A stretch of 64,000 bases of DNA from CATOSK01 sp034423195 (GTDB lineage Bacteria > Chloroflexota > Dehalococcoidia > Lucifugimonadales > UBA3495), in contig DAOUIZ010000066.1 of NCBI GenBank assembly GCA_034423195.1, positions 1-64,000 on the forward strand. Reading direction: 5' to 3'. The notes under the pieces were generated by a model. The model was not told the origin of the DNA, did no database searches, and was given only the letters and a program-made list of their open reading frames with translations. A program made the position numbers and the translations under genes. Numbering within the stretch: the stretch's first letter is position 1; every line of letters starts with the position of its first letter. This document shows, piece after piece, positions 41,988 to 50,532 of this stretch.

Positions 41988-43115
41988 CTACGCACCGTGG
42001 AAATCGGCCACCATGCCGAGAAACTGGTCGAAGATGTACTCGTTGTCCCGGGGGCCGGGGGAGGCTTCCGAGTGGTACTGGATGCTGAAAAGAGGATGGC
42101 TGCGGTGGGCCAGGCCCTCGACGGTGTTGTCATTGAGGTTTAACAGGGAAACCTCCAGCCCCGGGGGGAGGGAATCGGCGTCCACTGCGTAGCCGTGGTT
42201 CTGGGCGGTTATGTAGACCCGTCCGGTGGACAGGTCCTTGACCGGGTGGTTGGCCCCCCGGTGTCCGAACTTGAGCTTGTATGTGGACGCGCCCATGGCC
42301 CGGGCGATGAGCTGGTGGCCGAGGCAGATTCCCATCATGGGGACCCGGCCGACCAGTTGCTTCACGTTGTCCGTCACGTAGTCCAGCAGCTGCGGGTCGC
42401 CGGGACCGGGGGACATGAGGATGCCGGAGGGGTTCAGCGCCAGCATCTCATCGGCCGTGGTGGCGGCGGGAACGGCGATGACCTCGCACCCGCGCTGGCG
42501 AAGGAGCCGGAGGATGTTGTACTTGAGGCCGCTGTCCGTGACCAGGATGCGGTAACGGGGCGGTTCCCCCTCCACAGACCCCTCCGGGGAGGGTTCTTCC
42601 CAGGAGTAGCGCTGGCCGGTGGTGACGGTCCTGACCAGGTCGAGGTCGTCGTAGCGGGGGGCTTCGGCCAACCTTTCCCGGGCCCGTTCCAGGGGTTCCG
42701 TCGTGATTAGTCCGGTCATTACCCCCCTGGTGCGGAGGCGTCGGGTGATGGCCCTTGTGTCCACTCCGCTGATGCCGGGAATGTTGTATTCCACTAGGTA
42801 TTGGTGGAGGGTCTTGTCGCTGCTGCCGTGGCTGGGCTGGTCGCAATGCTCCCGGACCACCAGGCCGCTGACTTGGATGCGCCGGGACTCGATATCCTCG
42901 GCGTTGATCCCGTAGTTCCCCACCAATGGATAGGTCAGGGTGACCAGTTGCCCGGCGTAGGAGGGGTCCGTGAGGACTTCCTGGTATCCGGTCATGCTGG
43001 TGTTGAATACCACCTCGCCCCAGGTTGAGACGGCGGCGCCGAAGGACTCGCCCCGGTGAACGGAACCGTCTTCCAGGAGAAGGCAGGCGGGTTGGCCCAG
43101 GCTGTGATCAGTCAA
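41988..43115 (-). CDS. carA: Carbamoyl-phosphate synthase, small (glutaminase) subunit
   Basis: 375 aa, TTG start at 43115 overlapping the pyrC stop (TAATTG). N-terminal domain with GESFG and VVFNTSMTGYQEVLTDPSY. The C-terminal class I glutaminase has nucleophile Cys in GICLGHQL and the His/Glu pair in SIQYHSEASPGP. It releases ammonia from glutamine for CarB. The length is slightly under the E. coli 382 aa. Same strand and tight spacing with pyrC place it in one operon. Confidence 0.96.
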   Translation of the reverse strand: MTDHSLGQPACLLLEDGSVHRGESFGAAVSTWGEVVFNTSMTGYQEVLTDPSYAGQLVTLTYPLVGNYGINAEDIESRRIQVSGLVVREHCDQPSHGSSDKTLHQYLVEYNIPGISGVDTRAITRRLRTRGVMTGLITTEPLERARERLAEAPRYDDLDLVRTVTTGQRYSWEEPSPEGSVEGEPPRYRILVTDSGLKYNILRLLRQRGCEVIAVPAATTADEMLALNPSGILMSPGPGDPQLLDYVTDNVKQLVGRVPMMGICLGHQLIARAMGASTYKLKFGHRGANHPVKDLSTGRVYITAQNHGYAVDADSLPPGLEVSLLNLNDNTVEGLAHRSHPLFSIQYHSEASPGPRDNEYIFDQFLGMVADFHGA

Positions 43116-44510
43116 TTAGCGGTCCTGTGGGTTGGAGTTGGAACGGGAAACGGCCCCGGTTGGGTCCTGGTAAGCCACTTGTCCTCCGGCTATGGTGCAC
43201 ACCACCGCGCCGGTGAGGACCGCGCCTTCCAGGGGAGTGTTCTTTCCCTTGGATGCGAATTGAGAGGTATCCACCGTCCATTGCCGGGACGGGTCGAAAA
43301 TGACCACGTCCGCCGGGGTTCCGGGTTCCAGGGTCGCCAGGGGCCGGTAGCCGGCTCCCAGCACCCGGGCCGGCGCGGCGGTGAGGCGTTCAACGAGGGT
43401 GGGCAGGGCAATGCGTCCGGCGTGGACCAGTCCCATCAGGGAACCCAGGGCCGTCTCCAGCACGCTGATGCCGAAAGCGGCGTCCTGGTAGGTGACCTCC
43501 TTGCTGGCGGCGTCGTGGGGGGCGTGGTCGGTGGCAACGCAGTCAATGACGCCGGAGGCCAGTCCCTCGATAAGGGTCTCCACATCCCGGTCCTGGCGCA
43601 GGGGCGGGTAGACCTTGGTGGAGGTGTCATAGCTGGCGGCCCCGGCGATGTCGCCCTCCCCGTAGCCTCCCAGTGCCCAGCGGTCGTTGATGGTCAGGTG
43701 GTGGGGGCAAACCTCGGCAGTAACGGGGATGCCCCGCTCCTTGGCTCCCCGGATGAGGGCAACCGATCCGGCGGTGCTGACGTGGGCCACATGGAGTTTT
43801 CCGCCGCTGAGTTCAGCGAGGGATATGTCCCGGGCAATCATGGTCTCCTCGGCGGCAGCGGGGATGCCGGGCAGTCCGAGGCGGGTGGCGGTCCACCCTT
43901 CCGCCATGACGCCGCAGCAGGACAGGGAAGGTTCCTGGCAGTGATTGGTGATGGGGAGGCCCAGGTCGCGGCTGTAGGTCAGGGCCAGGCGCATAAGGTT
44001 GTCGTCATAGACGGGATCCCCGTCGTCGCTGAAGGCCACGACACCGGCGGCGGCCAGCTCTTCCATGTCGGCCAGCTCCCGGCCCTTCCTGCCCCTGGAA
44101 ACGCAGCCGATGGGTAGGACCCGGACGGCGGCTTCGGCGGCGGCGCGGTCGCGGATGTAGCCGACCAGCGCGGAGTTATCGATGGCGGGATCGGTGTTGG
44201 GCATACAGCAGATGGTGGTGAACCCGCCCCGGGCGGCGGCCGCCGCCCCGGTCGCGATGGTCTCCTTGTACTCGAACCCGGGCTCCCGGAGATGGCAGTG
44301 GAGGTCGATGAATCCGGGGGATGTCACCAGTCCCGCAGCCTCGATTACCAGGGAGCCGTCGGGGACGGCATCGGGCGGAACAAGCCCGCCGGCGGAGGCT
44401 ATGGACCCGCCCCGGATCAGGAGATCGCCGACGGCGTCGACGTTCCGGGCCGGGTCGATGATCCGGGAGCCCCGGATAATGATGGTTTCGGGATTCAGGC
44501 TGCCTGTCAT
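43116..44510 (-). CDS. pyrC: Dihydroorotase
   Basis: 464 aa, ATG overlapping the pyrB stop (ATGA). Metal ligands DLHCHLREPG, catalytic Asp in ATDHAPH, further His in TNHCQEP and HVAHVSTAGS. The LREPG form is that of the class I dihydroorotases of Gram-positive bacteria (about 430 aa); the N-terminal extension is modest. It closes carbamoyl aspartate to dihydroorotate. Third gene of the PyrR-controlled operon. Confidence 0.96.
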   Translation of the reverse strand: MTGSLNPETIIIRGSRIIDPARNVDAVGDLLIRGGSIASAGGLVPPDAVPDGSLVIEAAGLVTSPGFIDLHCHLREPGFEYKETIATGAAAAARGGFTTICCMPNTDPAIDNSALVGYIRDRAAAEAAVRVLPIGCVSRGRKGRELADMEELAAAGVVAFSDDGDPVYDDNLMRLALTYSRDLGLPITNHCQEPSLSCCGVMAEGWTATRLGLPGIPAAAEETMIARDISLAELSGGKLHVAHVSTAGSVALIRGAKERGIPVTAEVCPHHLTINDRWALGGYGEGDIAGAASYDTSTKVYPPLRQDRDVETLIEGLASGVIDCVATDHAPHDAASKEVTYQDAAFGISVLETALGSLMGLVHAGRIALPTLVERLTAAPARVLGAGYRPLATLEPGTPADVVIFDPSRQWTVDTSQFASKGKNTPLEGAVLTGAVVCTIAGGQVAYQDPTGAVSRSNSNPQDR

Positions 44511-45553
44511 GCCTTTCCCCTGTCCCCGAGCGGAGTGGAGAGCTGGGCGGCCCCGCAGACCTGGTAGAGGAGGGCCATGCGGACGGCGACGCCGTTGGTG
44601 ACCTGTTCCTCGATGACCGAGCTGTCGCCGTGGGCCAGGCTCGAGCTGATCTCGATGCCCTCGTTCATGGGGCCGGGATGCATGACGAGGGCGCCGGGGT
44701 TGGCGCGGGCCATTCGGCTTTCCGTCACCTGCCAGCGGCGGATGTACTCCCGGAGGCTGGGGAAGAACCCGGCGGCCTGCCGCTCCGTCTGGAGGCGAAG
44801 GGCCATGACCACGTCGGCCCCTGCCACGGCCCGGTCGAGGTCCGTGTCGATGCGGACGGAAGCCAGGGGGTGGTCCGCCGGGAGGTGGCGGTCAGGATCT
44901 ATAAGTTCGGGCGGGAGGAGAGTCCCCGGTCCCGACAGGGTCACTTGAGAGCCGGCTCCGGCGAATCCCCAGAGGGCGGAGCGGGCGACCCGGCTGTGGA
45001 GCACGTCCCCCACGATGACGACCTTGAGACCTTCCAATCGTCCAAGCTTGCTGCGGACGGTGTACAGGTCCAGCAGGGCCTGGGTTGGGTGGGCGTGAAG
45101 CCCGTCGCCGGCGTTGATGACGCTGACCTTCGGCAGGTGCCGGGCCAGGAAGTTGGGAGCGCCGGAGTGAGGGTGCCGGATGGCGATGACATCTACTCCC
45201 ATGGCCTGGAGGGTGAGCCCGGTGTTGAGCAGGGACTCGCCTTTCTCCACGCTGCTGCCGGACTCGCTGACGTTGATGACGTCGGCGCTCAGCACCTTCC
45301 CCGCTTCCTCGAAGGAGACCCGGGTGCGGGTGCTGGCCTCGTAGAAGAGGGTTACCACCAGGCGGCCCCGCAGCGTGGGAGCCTTCTTGATGTCGCGATG
45401 GAGGATGTCCTTCATCGCCGTGGTGTTGTCCAGGACTGCGGTGATTTCCTCCCGGCTGAAGTCGTCCAGGTCCAGGACGTGCTGTCGGGCGGCAGTCGGA
45501 ACGCCGGTCGCCGGGGCAGCCGCGATTTCATGGGAAGGGCGGGCAAGGGTCAT
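44507..45553 (-). CDS. pyrB: Aspartate carbamoyltransferase catalytic chain
   Basis: 348 aa, ATG 4 nt after the pyrR stop. Carbamoyl-phosphate site STRTRVSFEEAG, HPTQALLDLYT and the aspartate-binding half with LRLQTERQ and HPGPMNEGIE. It is longer than the 310 aa E. coli chain by an N-terminal extension (about 30 aa) rich in Ala/Pro. No pyrI regulatory chain is present here, as in other bacteria that use PyrR. It joins carbamoyl phosphate and aspartate. Confidence 0.96.
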   Translation of the reverse strand: MTLARPSHEIAAAPATGVPTAARQHVLDLDDFSREEITAVLDNTTAMKDILHRDIKKAPTLRGRLVVTLFYEASTRTRVSFEEAGKVLSADVINVSESGSSVEKGESLLNTGLTLQAMGVDVIAIRHPHSGAPNFLARHLPKVSVINAGDGLHAHPTQALLDLYTVRSKLGRLEGLKVVIVGDVLHSRVARSALWGFAGAGSQVTLSGPGTLLPPELIDPDRHLPADHPLASVRIDTDLDRAVAGADVVMALRLQTERQAAGFFPSLREYIRRWQVTESRMARANPGALVMHPGPMNEGIEISSSLAHGDSSVIEEQVTNGVAVRMALLYQVCGAAQLSTPLGDRGKA

Positions 45554-45557
45554 CGGG

Positions 45558-46094
45558 TCAGTCCTCCCCCCGCAGGATGGACACTTCGTCTACGCCGTCA
45601 AGCTCGGCCAGACGGACCCGGACCTGCTCCCGCAGGCTGGTGGGCATGTTCTTGCCCACGTAGTCGGCCCGGATGGGAAGCTGCCGGTGCCCCCGGTCCA
45701 ACAGGATGGCAAGGCGGATCTGCTGGGGGCGGCCAAAGTCGTTGAGCGCGTCCATGGCGGCCCGGACCGTCCGCCCGGTAAAGAGAACGTCGTCAACCAG
45801 CACAACGTTCCGCTCCTGTATGTCCACCGGAATGTTGGTCCGCTTGATGGCCTTCAACTCCCGCCGTTGCAGGTCGTCCCGGTGCAGGCTGATGTCCAGC
45901 TCCGCCACCGGCACCGCGCTGCCCTCGAACCGGGAAATGTTGTCCGCCAGGCGCCGGGCCAGGAACACGCCCCGGGTCTGGATGCCGGCGATGACCAGGT
46001 CTTCAACGCCCCGGTTGTGTTCCAGGATCTCGTGAGACACCCGGGTCAACGCCCGGCGGATGTCCTCCCGGTTCATTACCTGATGTTCTGTCAT
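45558..46094 (-). CDS. pyrR: PyrR, pyr operon attenuation regulator / UPRTase
   Basis: 178 aa from the ATG at 46094. The PRPP-binding loop NVVLVDDVLFTGRTVRAA is exact for PyrR, and REDIRRALTRVSHEILE is its N-terminal helix; late GHRQLPIRADYVGKN is also typical. PyrR binds the leader RNA when UMP is high and promotes termination; many copies also have uracil phosphoribosyltransferase activity. The leader upstream contains both its binding loop and a terminator, so it controls its own operon. Confidence 0.96.
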   Translation of the reverse strand: MTEHQVMNREDIRRALTRVSHEILEHNRGVEDLVIAGIQTRGVFLARRLADNISRFEGSAVPVAELDISLHRDDLQRRELKAIKRTNIPVDIQERNVVLVDDVLFTGRTVRAAMDALNDFGRPQQIRLAILLDRGHRQLPIRADYVGKNMPTSLREQVRVRLAELDGVDEVSILRGED

Positions 46095-46120
46095 CGTTTC
46101 CAGGTTCAAGTCGGTCCCAG

Positions 46121-46148
46121 AAAAATACCCTGCCGCAGACCGGCAGGG
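46121..46148 (-). terminator. pyr operon attenuator (intrinsic terminator)
   Basis: On the minus strand CCCTGCCG (46148-46141) pairs with CGGCAGGG (46135-46128) around a 5-nt loop, followed by TATTTTT. It lies 27 nt before the pyrR start, the classic place for PyrR-dependent termination. Confidence 0.9.
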
Positions 46149-46209
46149 CAGAATGCCCTCCTAGCTTCGGTAGAGGGCAACCAAGCCTGAAAAGGCTTTC
46201 CACTTTGCC

Positions 46210-46223
46210 AGCCTCTCGGGACT
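46210..46223 (-). promoter_or_regulatory. PyrR-binding loop (anti-antiterminator)
   Basis: On the minus strand the sequence is AGTCCCGAGAGGCT, which matches the known PyrR consensus ARUCCNGNGAGGYU at every position. It lies 62 nt upstream of the attenuator stem and between the transcription start and the terminator. Confidence 0.92.
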
Positions 46224-46292
46224 GTCTTAAAAGTGCGGCCGCGGAGGGCTGTGACACCCACCGCCGCCGGAATGTTCTATTTTGCGGGCCGA

Positions 46293-46327
46293 AGTATACC
46301 AGACTAGCCCCTCGGAATAAAGCGATT
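46293..46327 (-). promoter_or_regulatory. Extended -10 promoter of the pyr operon
   Basis: Minus strand TGG-TATACT (the TATACT at 46298-46293) is an extended -10 box; a TTTATT 17 nt upstream could be a weak -35. The start should be near 46286, which gives a leader of about 190 nt containing the PyrR site and terminator. Confidence 0.65.
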
Positions 46328-46344
46328 GGTCAGACCAAATCCCC

Positions 46345-48375
46345 TCACGCCGCCACCCGTTTCCTCCGGTTGTTCAGATAGTCCACCAGCACGTACTGCC
46401 CCAGGTTCTCGGAACTGCTGTAAAAGGCCCGGCCCCGGTTGATCCGGGTGAGCCGGTCAATGAAGTTGACCAGCTGGTAGTTGTTCTCCAGCATGAAGGT
46501 GTTGATGACGATGCCTTCCTGGGTGCACTTGCGCACTTCCTTCAGGGTTTCCAGCTCGGTGCGGTAGCTGGGCGGATAGCTGAAGAAGGACTGGCCGTTT
46601 TCCAGGTGGGCGGTGGGCTCGCCGTCGGTGATGAGCAGTATCTGGCGGGAGCCTCCCTTCTCGTTGGCCAGCAGCTTGCGGGACATCATCAGCGCGTGGT
46701 GGAGGTTCGTCCCCGACACCCAGGCGTTCCAGTTGGTCTTGATCAGGTCCTCCTCCTTGATTTCCCGCGCGTAATCCGAGAACCCGATGACGTGGAGGGA
46801 GTCCCGGGGGTACTGGGTGCGGATCAGCGAGAAGAGGGCCAGGGTGACCTTCTTGGCGGCCTGGAAGTTGTTGAACAGGCCCATGGACCGGCTCTGGTCC
46901 AGCAGAACGGCGGTGGCGGCCCGGGTCATGTGCTCCTGCCGGTGGATTTCGAAGTCCTGCGGGCCCATCCGCACCGGGATTTCCGGCCCCGAGCGCAGGA
47001 CCGCGTTCTTGATGGTGGCCTGCATATCCAGCAGGAAGGGGTCGCCGAACTCGTAGGGCTTGGTGTCTCCCAGAAGGTCGCCGCCGGCCCCCCGCTGGTC
47101 CAGCTCGTGGTTCCCCATCCGGTCCTTCTTCAGGTGGACGAACACCTCCTTGAGGGCCTTCTGGCCGATGCGGCGGATCCCCCGCGCGGTGAGCTCCAGC
47201 CCGTCCTCGCCGGTGATGTATCCCGCCTCCTTGAGAAGCTGCTGGAGGCGTTCCAGCTGCTCCCAGGCTTGCCGGGCCTCCTCGCCGAGAAGCTCGGCCA
47301 GCTTTTCCGGGTCTATATCTTCCAGGTTGCCGGTGCGGATGGCGTCCTGGATGGACTGCTCCAGCCGGTCCAGGTCCTGGAGCTGGCGCATCATCTCCCG
47401 GGCCTGCTCCATAGTCAGGCTGTCGTCCCCCAGGAAGGGGTACTGGCGGCGAAGATCGTCCATGGGCATTAGCTGGCCCATGAGCTGGGCGAACTCGGCC
47501 ATCTCCCGCTGGGTCTCCGGGTCGAGCGCGGCGTTGAGGGCGTCCTCCAACTGCTGCCGGGCCTCCGGGGACATGCTTTCCATCATGGACTGCATCTGGG
47601 CCAGCTGCTGCTGGAGCATTTCCATGAGTTCGTCGAAGCTCTGCGGAGGATTTGGGCCGAACATCTGCCCCCACCGCTGCATGAAGCCGTCGAAGTCCGG
47701 CTCCCGGCCGGCCATCTTGTCCCGCATCATCTGGTTCAGCTCCCGCATCATCTCGCGGGTGGCCGCCATGTCCTCCGGGGACATTCCCTGGAGCTGCTGC
47801 TGCATCTGCTGGGATATGTTCTGGGCCATCTGGGACTTGAGCTCGTCCAGAAGCTCCTGGAGCAGGCGCTGCGCCTCGGGGTCCATGAACTCGTAGTCCA
47901 TCAGCTCCTGTATCTGCCCGGCCAGGCCGTCGGGAAGCTGGTCCAGCGTGTCCAGGTTGCGCTGGGCCCGCTGCTCCAGCATGTTGAGCAGCGCTTCCTG
48001 CTGGGGACGGTCCTCGTCGGAAGCCCCGGAAACCTGGTCCCGCGCCTCGTCGAGACGCCGCTGGATGCCCCCCCGTTCGGTGTCCAGGATTTCCTTCAGG
48101 CGGCGCTCCAGGTCCTCCACCACCGAGTCCATGTTGTGCTGCTGGAGCTGCTGGCGGCGCTGGTTCTTCAGGCGTTCCATCAGGTCGCGCAGACCGCCCA
48201 TCTGCTGGCCGTCCTGGTTCTGCATCCCGTTGCGGAACAGCTCCCGTAGGGCGCGCATCACGTCCCCCTGGCTGAGCAGCTCGTCGGAAAGCTGGTCCAT
48301 CAGGGCGTTGGCGTCGATGCCGAAGATTTCCTGGGTGCCGTCCCAGCGGCTGTAACGGTAGGTGCCAAAGAGCAT
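46345..48375 (-). CDS. VWA-domain protein with long Gln/Met-rich helical region
   Basis: 676 aa from the ATG at 48375; the frame upstream of it overlaps the next gene. The first about 420 residues are charged, Gln/Met-rich helices (for example DLMERLKNQRRQQLQQHN). The C-terminal 200 residues are a von Willebrand A domain with MIDAS residues in LLDQSRSMG, SGTNLHH and LITDGEPTAH. Such proteins usually pair with a MoxR-type AAA ATPase to act as metal-chelatase or assembly factors. No MoxR gene is next to it here, so the partner must be elsewhere. Confidence 0.85.
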   Translation of the reverse strand: MLFGTYRYSRWDGTQEIFGIDANALMDQLSDELLSQGDVMRALRELFRNGMQNQDGQQMGGLRDLMERLKNQRRQQLQQHNMDSVVEDLERRLKEILDTERGGIQRRLDEARDQVSGASDEDRPQQEALLNMLEQRAQRNLDTLDQLPDGLAGQIQELMDYEFMDPEAQRLLQELLDELKSQMAQNISQQMQQQLQGMSPEDMAATREMMRELNQMMRDKMAGREPDFDGFMQRWGQMFGPNPPQSFDELMEMLQQQLAQMQSMMESMSPEARQQLEDALNAALDPETQREMAEFAQLMGQLMPMDDLRRQYPFLGDDSLTMEQAREMMRQLQDLDRLEQSIQDAIRTGNLEDIDPEKLAELLGEEARQAWEQLERLQQLLKEAGYITGEDGLELTARGIRRIGQKALKEVFVHLKKDRMGNHELDQRGAGGDLLGDTKPYEFGDPFLLDMQATIKNAVLRSGPEIPVRMGPQDFEIHRQEHMTRAATAVLLDQSRSMGLFNNFQAAKKVTLALFSLIRTQYPRDSLHVIGFSDYAREIKEEDLIKTNWNAWVSGTNLHHALMMSRKLLANEKGGSRQILLITDGEPTAHLENGQSFFSYPPSYRTELETLKEVRKCTQEGIVINTFMLENNYQLVNFIDRLTRINRGRAFYSSSENLGQYVLVDYLNNRRKRVAA

Positions 48376-48470
48376 GATGGCCTCGGTTCGGCCGGCAACC
48401 CTTGGGTTGTCAGCGTGAGGTGACGTGCGGGAGGTGACTGGGAGGTCGTTTAGGACAAGGAACGGGGCGG

Positions 48471-48896
48471 CTAGCCGGCCCCGATGGCCGCCAGTCCGGC
48501 GTCGGCGCACTCCTGGTCCTGGGAGTAGTGGCCGCCGCTGACCCCGATGCCTCCGATCATGTCGCCGTCCACGTTGATGGGGGTGCCGCCGCCGAAGAGG
48601 ATCATGTCCTCCTGGTGGGGCAGGCTGTGGAGCAGGGGCGGATCGTCTTTGATGAACTCCCACAGTCCCAGGGTGGGGAAGCCGAAGGAAATCGCGGTCC
48701 AAGCCTTCTGCTGGGCGATGCGGACGGCCAACAGGGCCGCGCCATCCATCCGGCTAAAGGCCTTCAGGTTGCCGTCGGGGTCGCAGATGGCGATGGCCAT
48801 GGGAACGCCGATTTCCGCGGCCTTGGCCTCGGCGGCGGCGATGGCCTGCCGCGCGGCTTCCAGGGTGATGCTCTTGCGGTCAAAGGAAGTTGGCAT
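48471..48896 (-). CDS. GlcG/HbpS family heme-binding-like protein
   Basis: 141 aa. PMAIAICDPDGNLKAFSRMDGA and FGGGTPINVDGDMIGGIGVSGGH, then QDQECADAGLAAI, are the full family blocks. HbpS of Streptomyces binds heme and reports redox stress; GlcG is of unknown role in glycolate operons. The family's usual 140 aa length is kept, with no signal peptide. The product sits upstream of the VWA gene on the same strand, 95 nt apart. Confidence 0.9.
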   Translation of the reverse strand: MPTSFDRKSITLEAARQAIAAAEAKAAEIGVPMAIAICDPDGNLKAFSRMDGAALLAVRIAQQKAWTAISFGFPTLGLWEFIKDDPPLLHSLPHQEDMILFGGGTPINVDGDMIGGIGVSGGHYSQDQECADAGLAAIGAG

Positions 48897-48990
48897 GGGG
48901 AATCCTCCTGGGAGGTGAGTGTCGCCAGGCTACTATACCCCAACCGCCCCGGAGCGGCTAGGCCGGGTTGGAATGATGAATGGAGACCGG

Positions 48991-49362
48991 CTACTCTCCC
49001 GCCTGTATGACGACGCGGCCGCCGGTCCGAACCTGGATGCTAAGGTCATGGTCATCGAGCAGGGCCATGCCAATAAGAGGGGTAGCGTCAGCCGCGTACG
49101 CAACAACGTCTCTCATCTGGCCGTCCCACACCACGGTGACCCCATAGGAAGGGAAGATCACCTCGCCGCCGTCTGCCAGGACCACCCGACTGACGCCAGT
49201 GAAGGCCAGTCCCAACTCCGTCACCACGGCTTGGGGCAAGGTGAGGAATCGGTTGAATCCAGTGTCCACCACGGCGTCTATTTCCAGCGCTTGCCCCGCC
49301 GGGCCCTGTAGGGGAAGAGTCACTACGGCTTCACGGGCAGCGTTCACCACCCCTTCGATCAC
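48991..49362 (-). CDS. Retropepsin-like (clan AA) aspartic protease
   Basis: 123 aa from the GTG at 49362, 5 nt after GGGGAGG, overlapping the upstream gene's stop (GTGA). The catalytic Asp lies in IDAVVDTGFNRFLTLP (DTG triad), and PLIGMALLDDHDL is the second conserved strand, as in bacterial single-domain retropepsin-like proteins that act as dimers. No signal peptide. It should be active only when made together with its small partner, judged by the tight coupling. Confidence 0.8.
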   Translation of the reverse strand: MIEGVVNAAREAVVTLPLQGPAGQALEIDAVVDTGFNRFLTLPQAVVTELGLAFTGVSRVVLADGGEVIFPSYGVTVVWDGQMRDVVAYAADATPLIGMALLDDHDLSIQVRTGGRVVIQAGE

Positions 49363-49673
49363 CCAGTCCTCCCCGGGGTCCCGCCTCCGATGCTGGCTAT
49401 CGCACGGTAGCCGACCCGCAGTAGCCACACGTTGGCAGCGTCCGAACGCTGCGCCCGCAAACCCTCCACTGCGGCAAGCTCGCTGTCGGCAACGGCCCAA
49501 CTTCCGCTTTCAACATCGATGGCGACGATCTCTCCGTGATGGCCGGTTTCGACCTGCGGCCGGACATCCCGCTCATATATCTCATTGCCCATGTGGGCAA
49601 TCTCTTCCAACGGGCGGCTTGGCGCGGTGGGAATGGATGGCTGCGCGTGTGCCCTGGTCTCCGCGTCTCTCAT
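49359..49673 (-). CDS. Small partner of the aspartic protease (antitoxin-like)
   Basis: 104 aa from the ATG at 49673. It reads GNEIYERDVRPQVETGHHGEIVAIDVESGSWAVADSELAAVE and ends VWLLRVGYRAIASIGGG. Proteins with this YERDVRPQVE...VAIDV...LR form are known, from memory, to be encoded directly before retropepsin-like proteins in cyanobacteria and Chloroflexi. The stop overlaps the protease start. Whether it is a toxin-antitoxin pair, a substrate or a chaperone is not known. Confidence 0.65.
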   Translation of the reverse strand: MRDAETRAHAQPSIPTAPSRPLEEIAHMGNEIYERDVRPQVETGHHGEIVAIDVESGSWAVADSELAAVEGLRAQRSDAANVWLLRVGYRAIASIGGGTPGRTG

Positions 49674-49977
49674 GCGCCCCCCATACAACGTGCTTCTGCA
49701 ATAACCATTCTACCTCTGGCGGTACGGTGCGGAAACCCGTGCATGGTGTTCCGGCAGGGCAATCCCCCCAACCCTGTCTCCCACACCCAACACCTCACCC
49801 GTCATTCCCCACCGGAACGTAACCTCCGACCGACCTTTTCCGGCCATTCCCGTGCCGGACCCCGCGCGATAGCCGCTGGCGTTGAGACAAGCCTGCCCCC
49901 GCGCAGGCGGGGGTTGCCTTGCGGCAGCGGCGGAGTCGCAAAGTGGGATTCCAGACCCGGCATGGGGAGCAACGCCG
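49674..49977. repeat. Intergenic region with REP-like palindromes (repeat C)
   Basis: About 300 bases with no gene. It holds CCTGCCCCCGCGCAGGCGGGGG (49892-49913) and, further on, GTGGGATTCCAGACCC (49943-49958). The same two units, AGGCGGGAATCCAGACCC, are fused at 52456-52473. No tRNA or promoter is clear. Confidence 0.55.
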
Positions 49978-50499
49978 CTACACCACCCGCGCCCCCAGAA
50001 TCCTCTCGATATGCCCCAGCGCCCACCGGTGCGCGTCGGGGTCGAAGCTGGCGACGCAGTCGGCGGGAATCTCCACGTCGTAGTCCCGGTTACGGGCATC
50101 GCTGGCCGTGTGCATGACGCAGATGTCGGTGCAGACGCCGCAGATGATGACCCGGTCAGGCCGGTGTTCGGCCAGCCGCTGTTCCAGGTCGGTGTTGAAG
50201 AAGCCGCTGTAACGGTTCTTGGGGACCACGTTGGCTTCCGTCACGAACTCGGCCAGTTCCGGGATGACCTCGGGTTCCTCGGTCCCGATGACGCAGTGGA
50301 CCGGAAACATTCGGAACTCCAGGTCGTCCGGCTGGTGGTGGTCGCAGACGAAGACGATTTCCGAACCGGCGTCTTTCTCCCGGCGGAGCAGGGCCTGGAC
50401 GTTGGGAATGATCTCCCGGGACTCGTCGCCGCAGTAGAGGTTGTGGCCGGGTTCCAGGAACCCGCGCACCATGTCGACAACAATCACCGTGTTGGGCAT
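49978..50499 (-). CDS. Isochorismatase-family cysteine hydrolase
   Basis: 173 aa. The catalytic triad is Asp9 in VIVVDMVRGF, Lys in VVPKNRYSGF, and Cys in GVCTDICVMHTA. Length and motifs fit nicotinamidases and related amidases. A metal-site His is present (HHQPDD), supporting a nicotinamidase-like role, so it may feed NAD recycling. It is the first gene of nothing obvious; the next gene on the strand is 33 nt away and unrelated. Confidence 0.85.
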   Translation of the reverse strand: MPNTVIVVDMVRGFLEPGHNLYCGDESREIIPNVQALLRREKDAGSEIVFVCDHHQPDDLEFRMFPVHCVIGTEEPEVIPELAEFVTEANVVPKNRYSGFFNTDLEQRLAEHRPDRVIICGVCTDICVMHTASDARNRDYDVEIPADCVASFDPDAHRWALGHIERILGARVV

Positions 50500-50532
50500 G
50501 TCGGGCCTCCTTCAGGGTGGTCCTCTGGAGTA

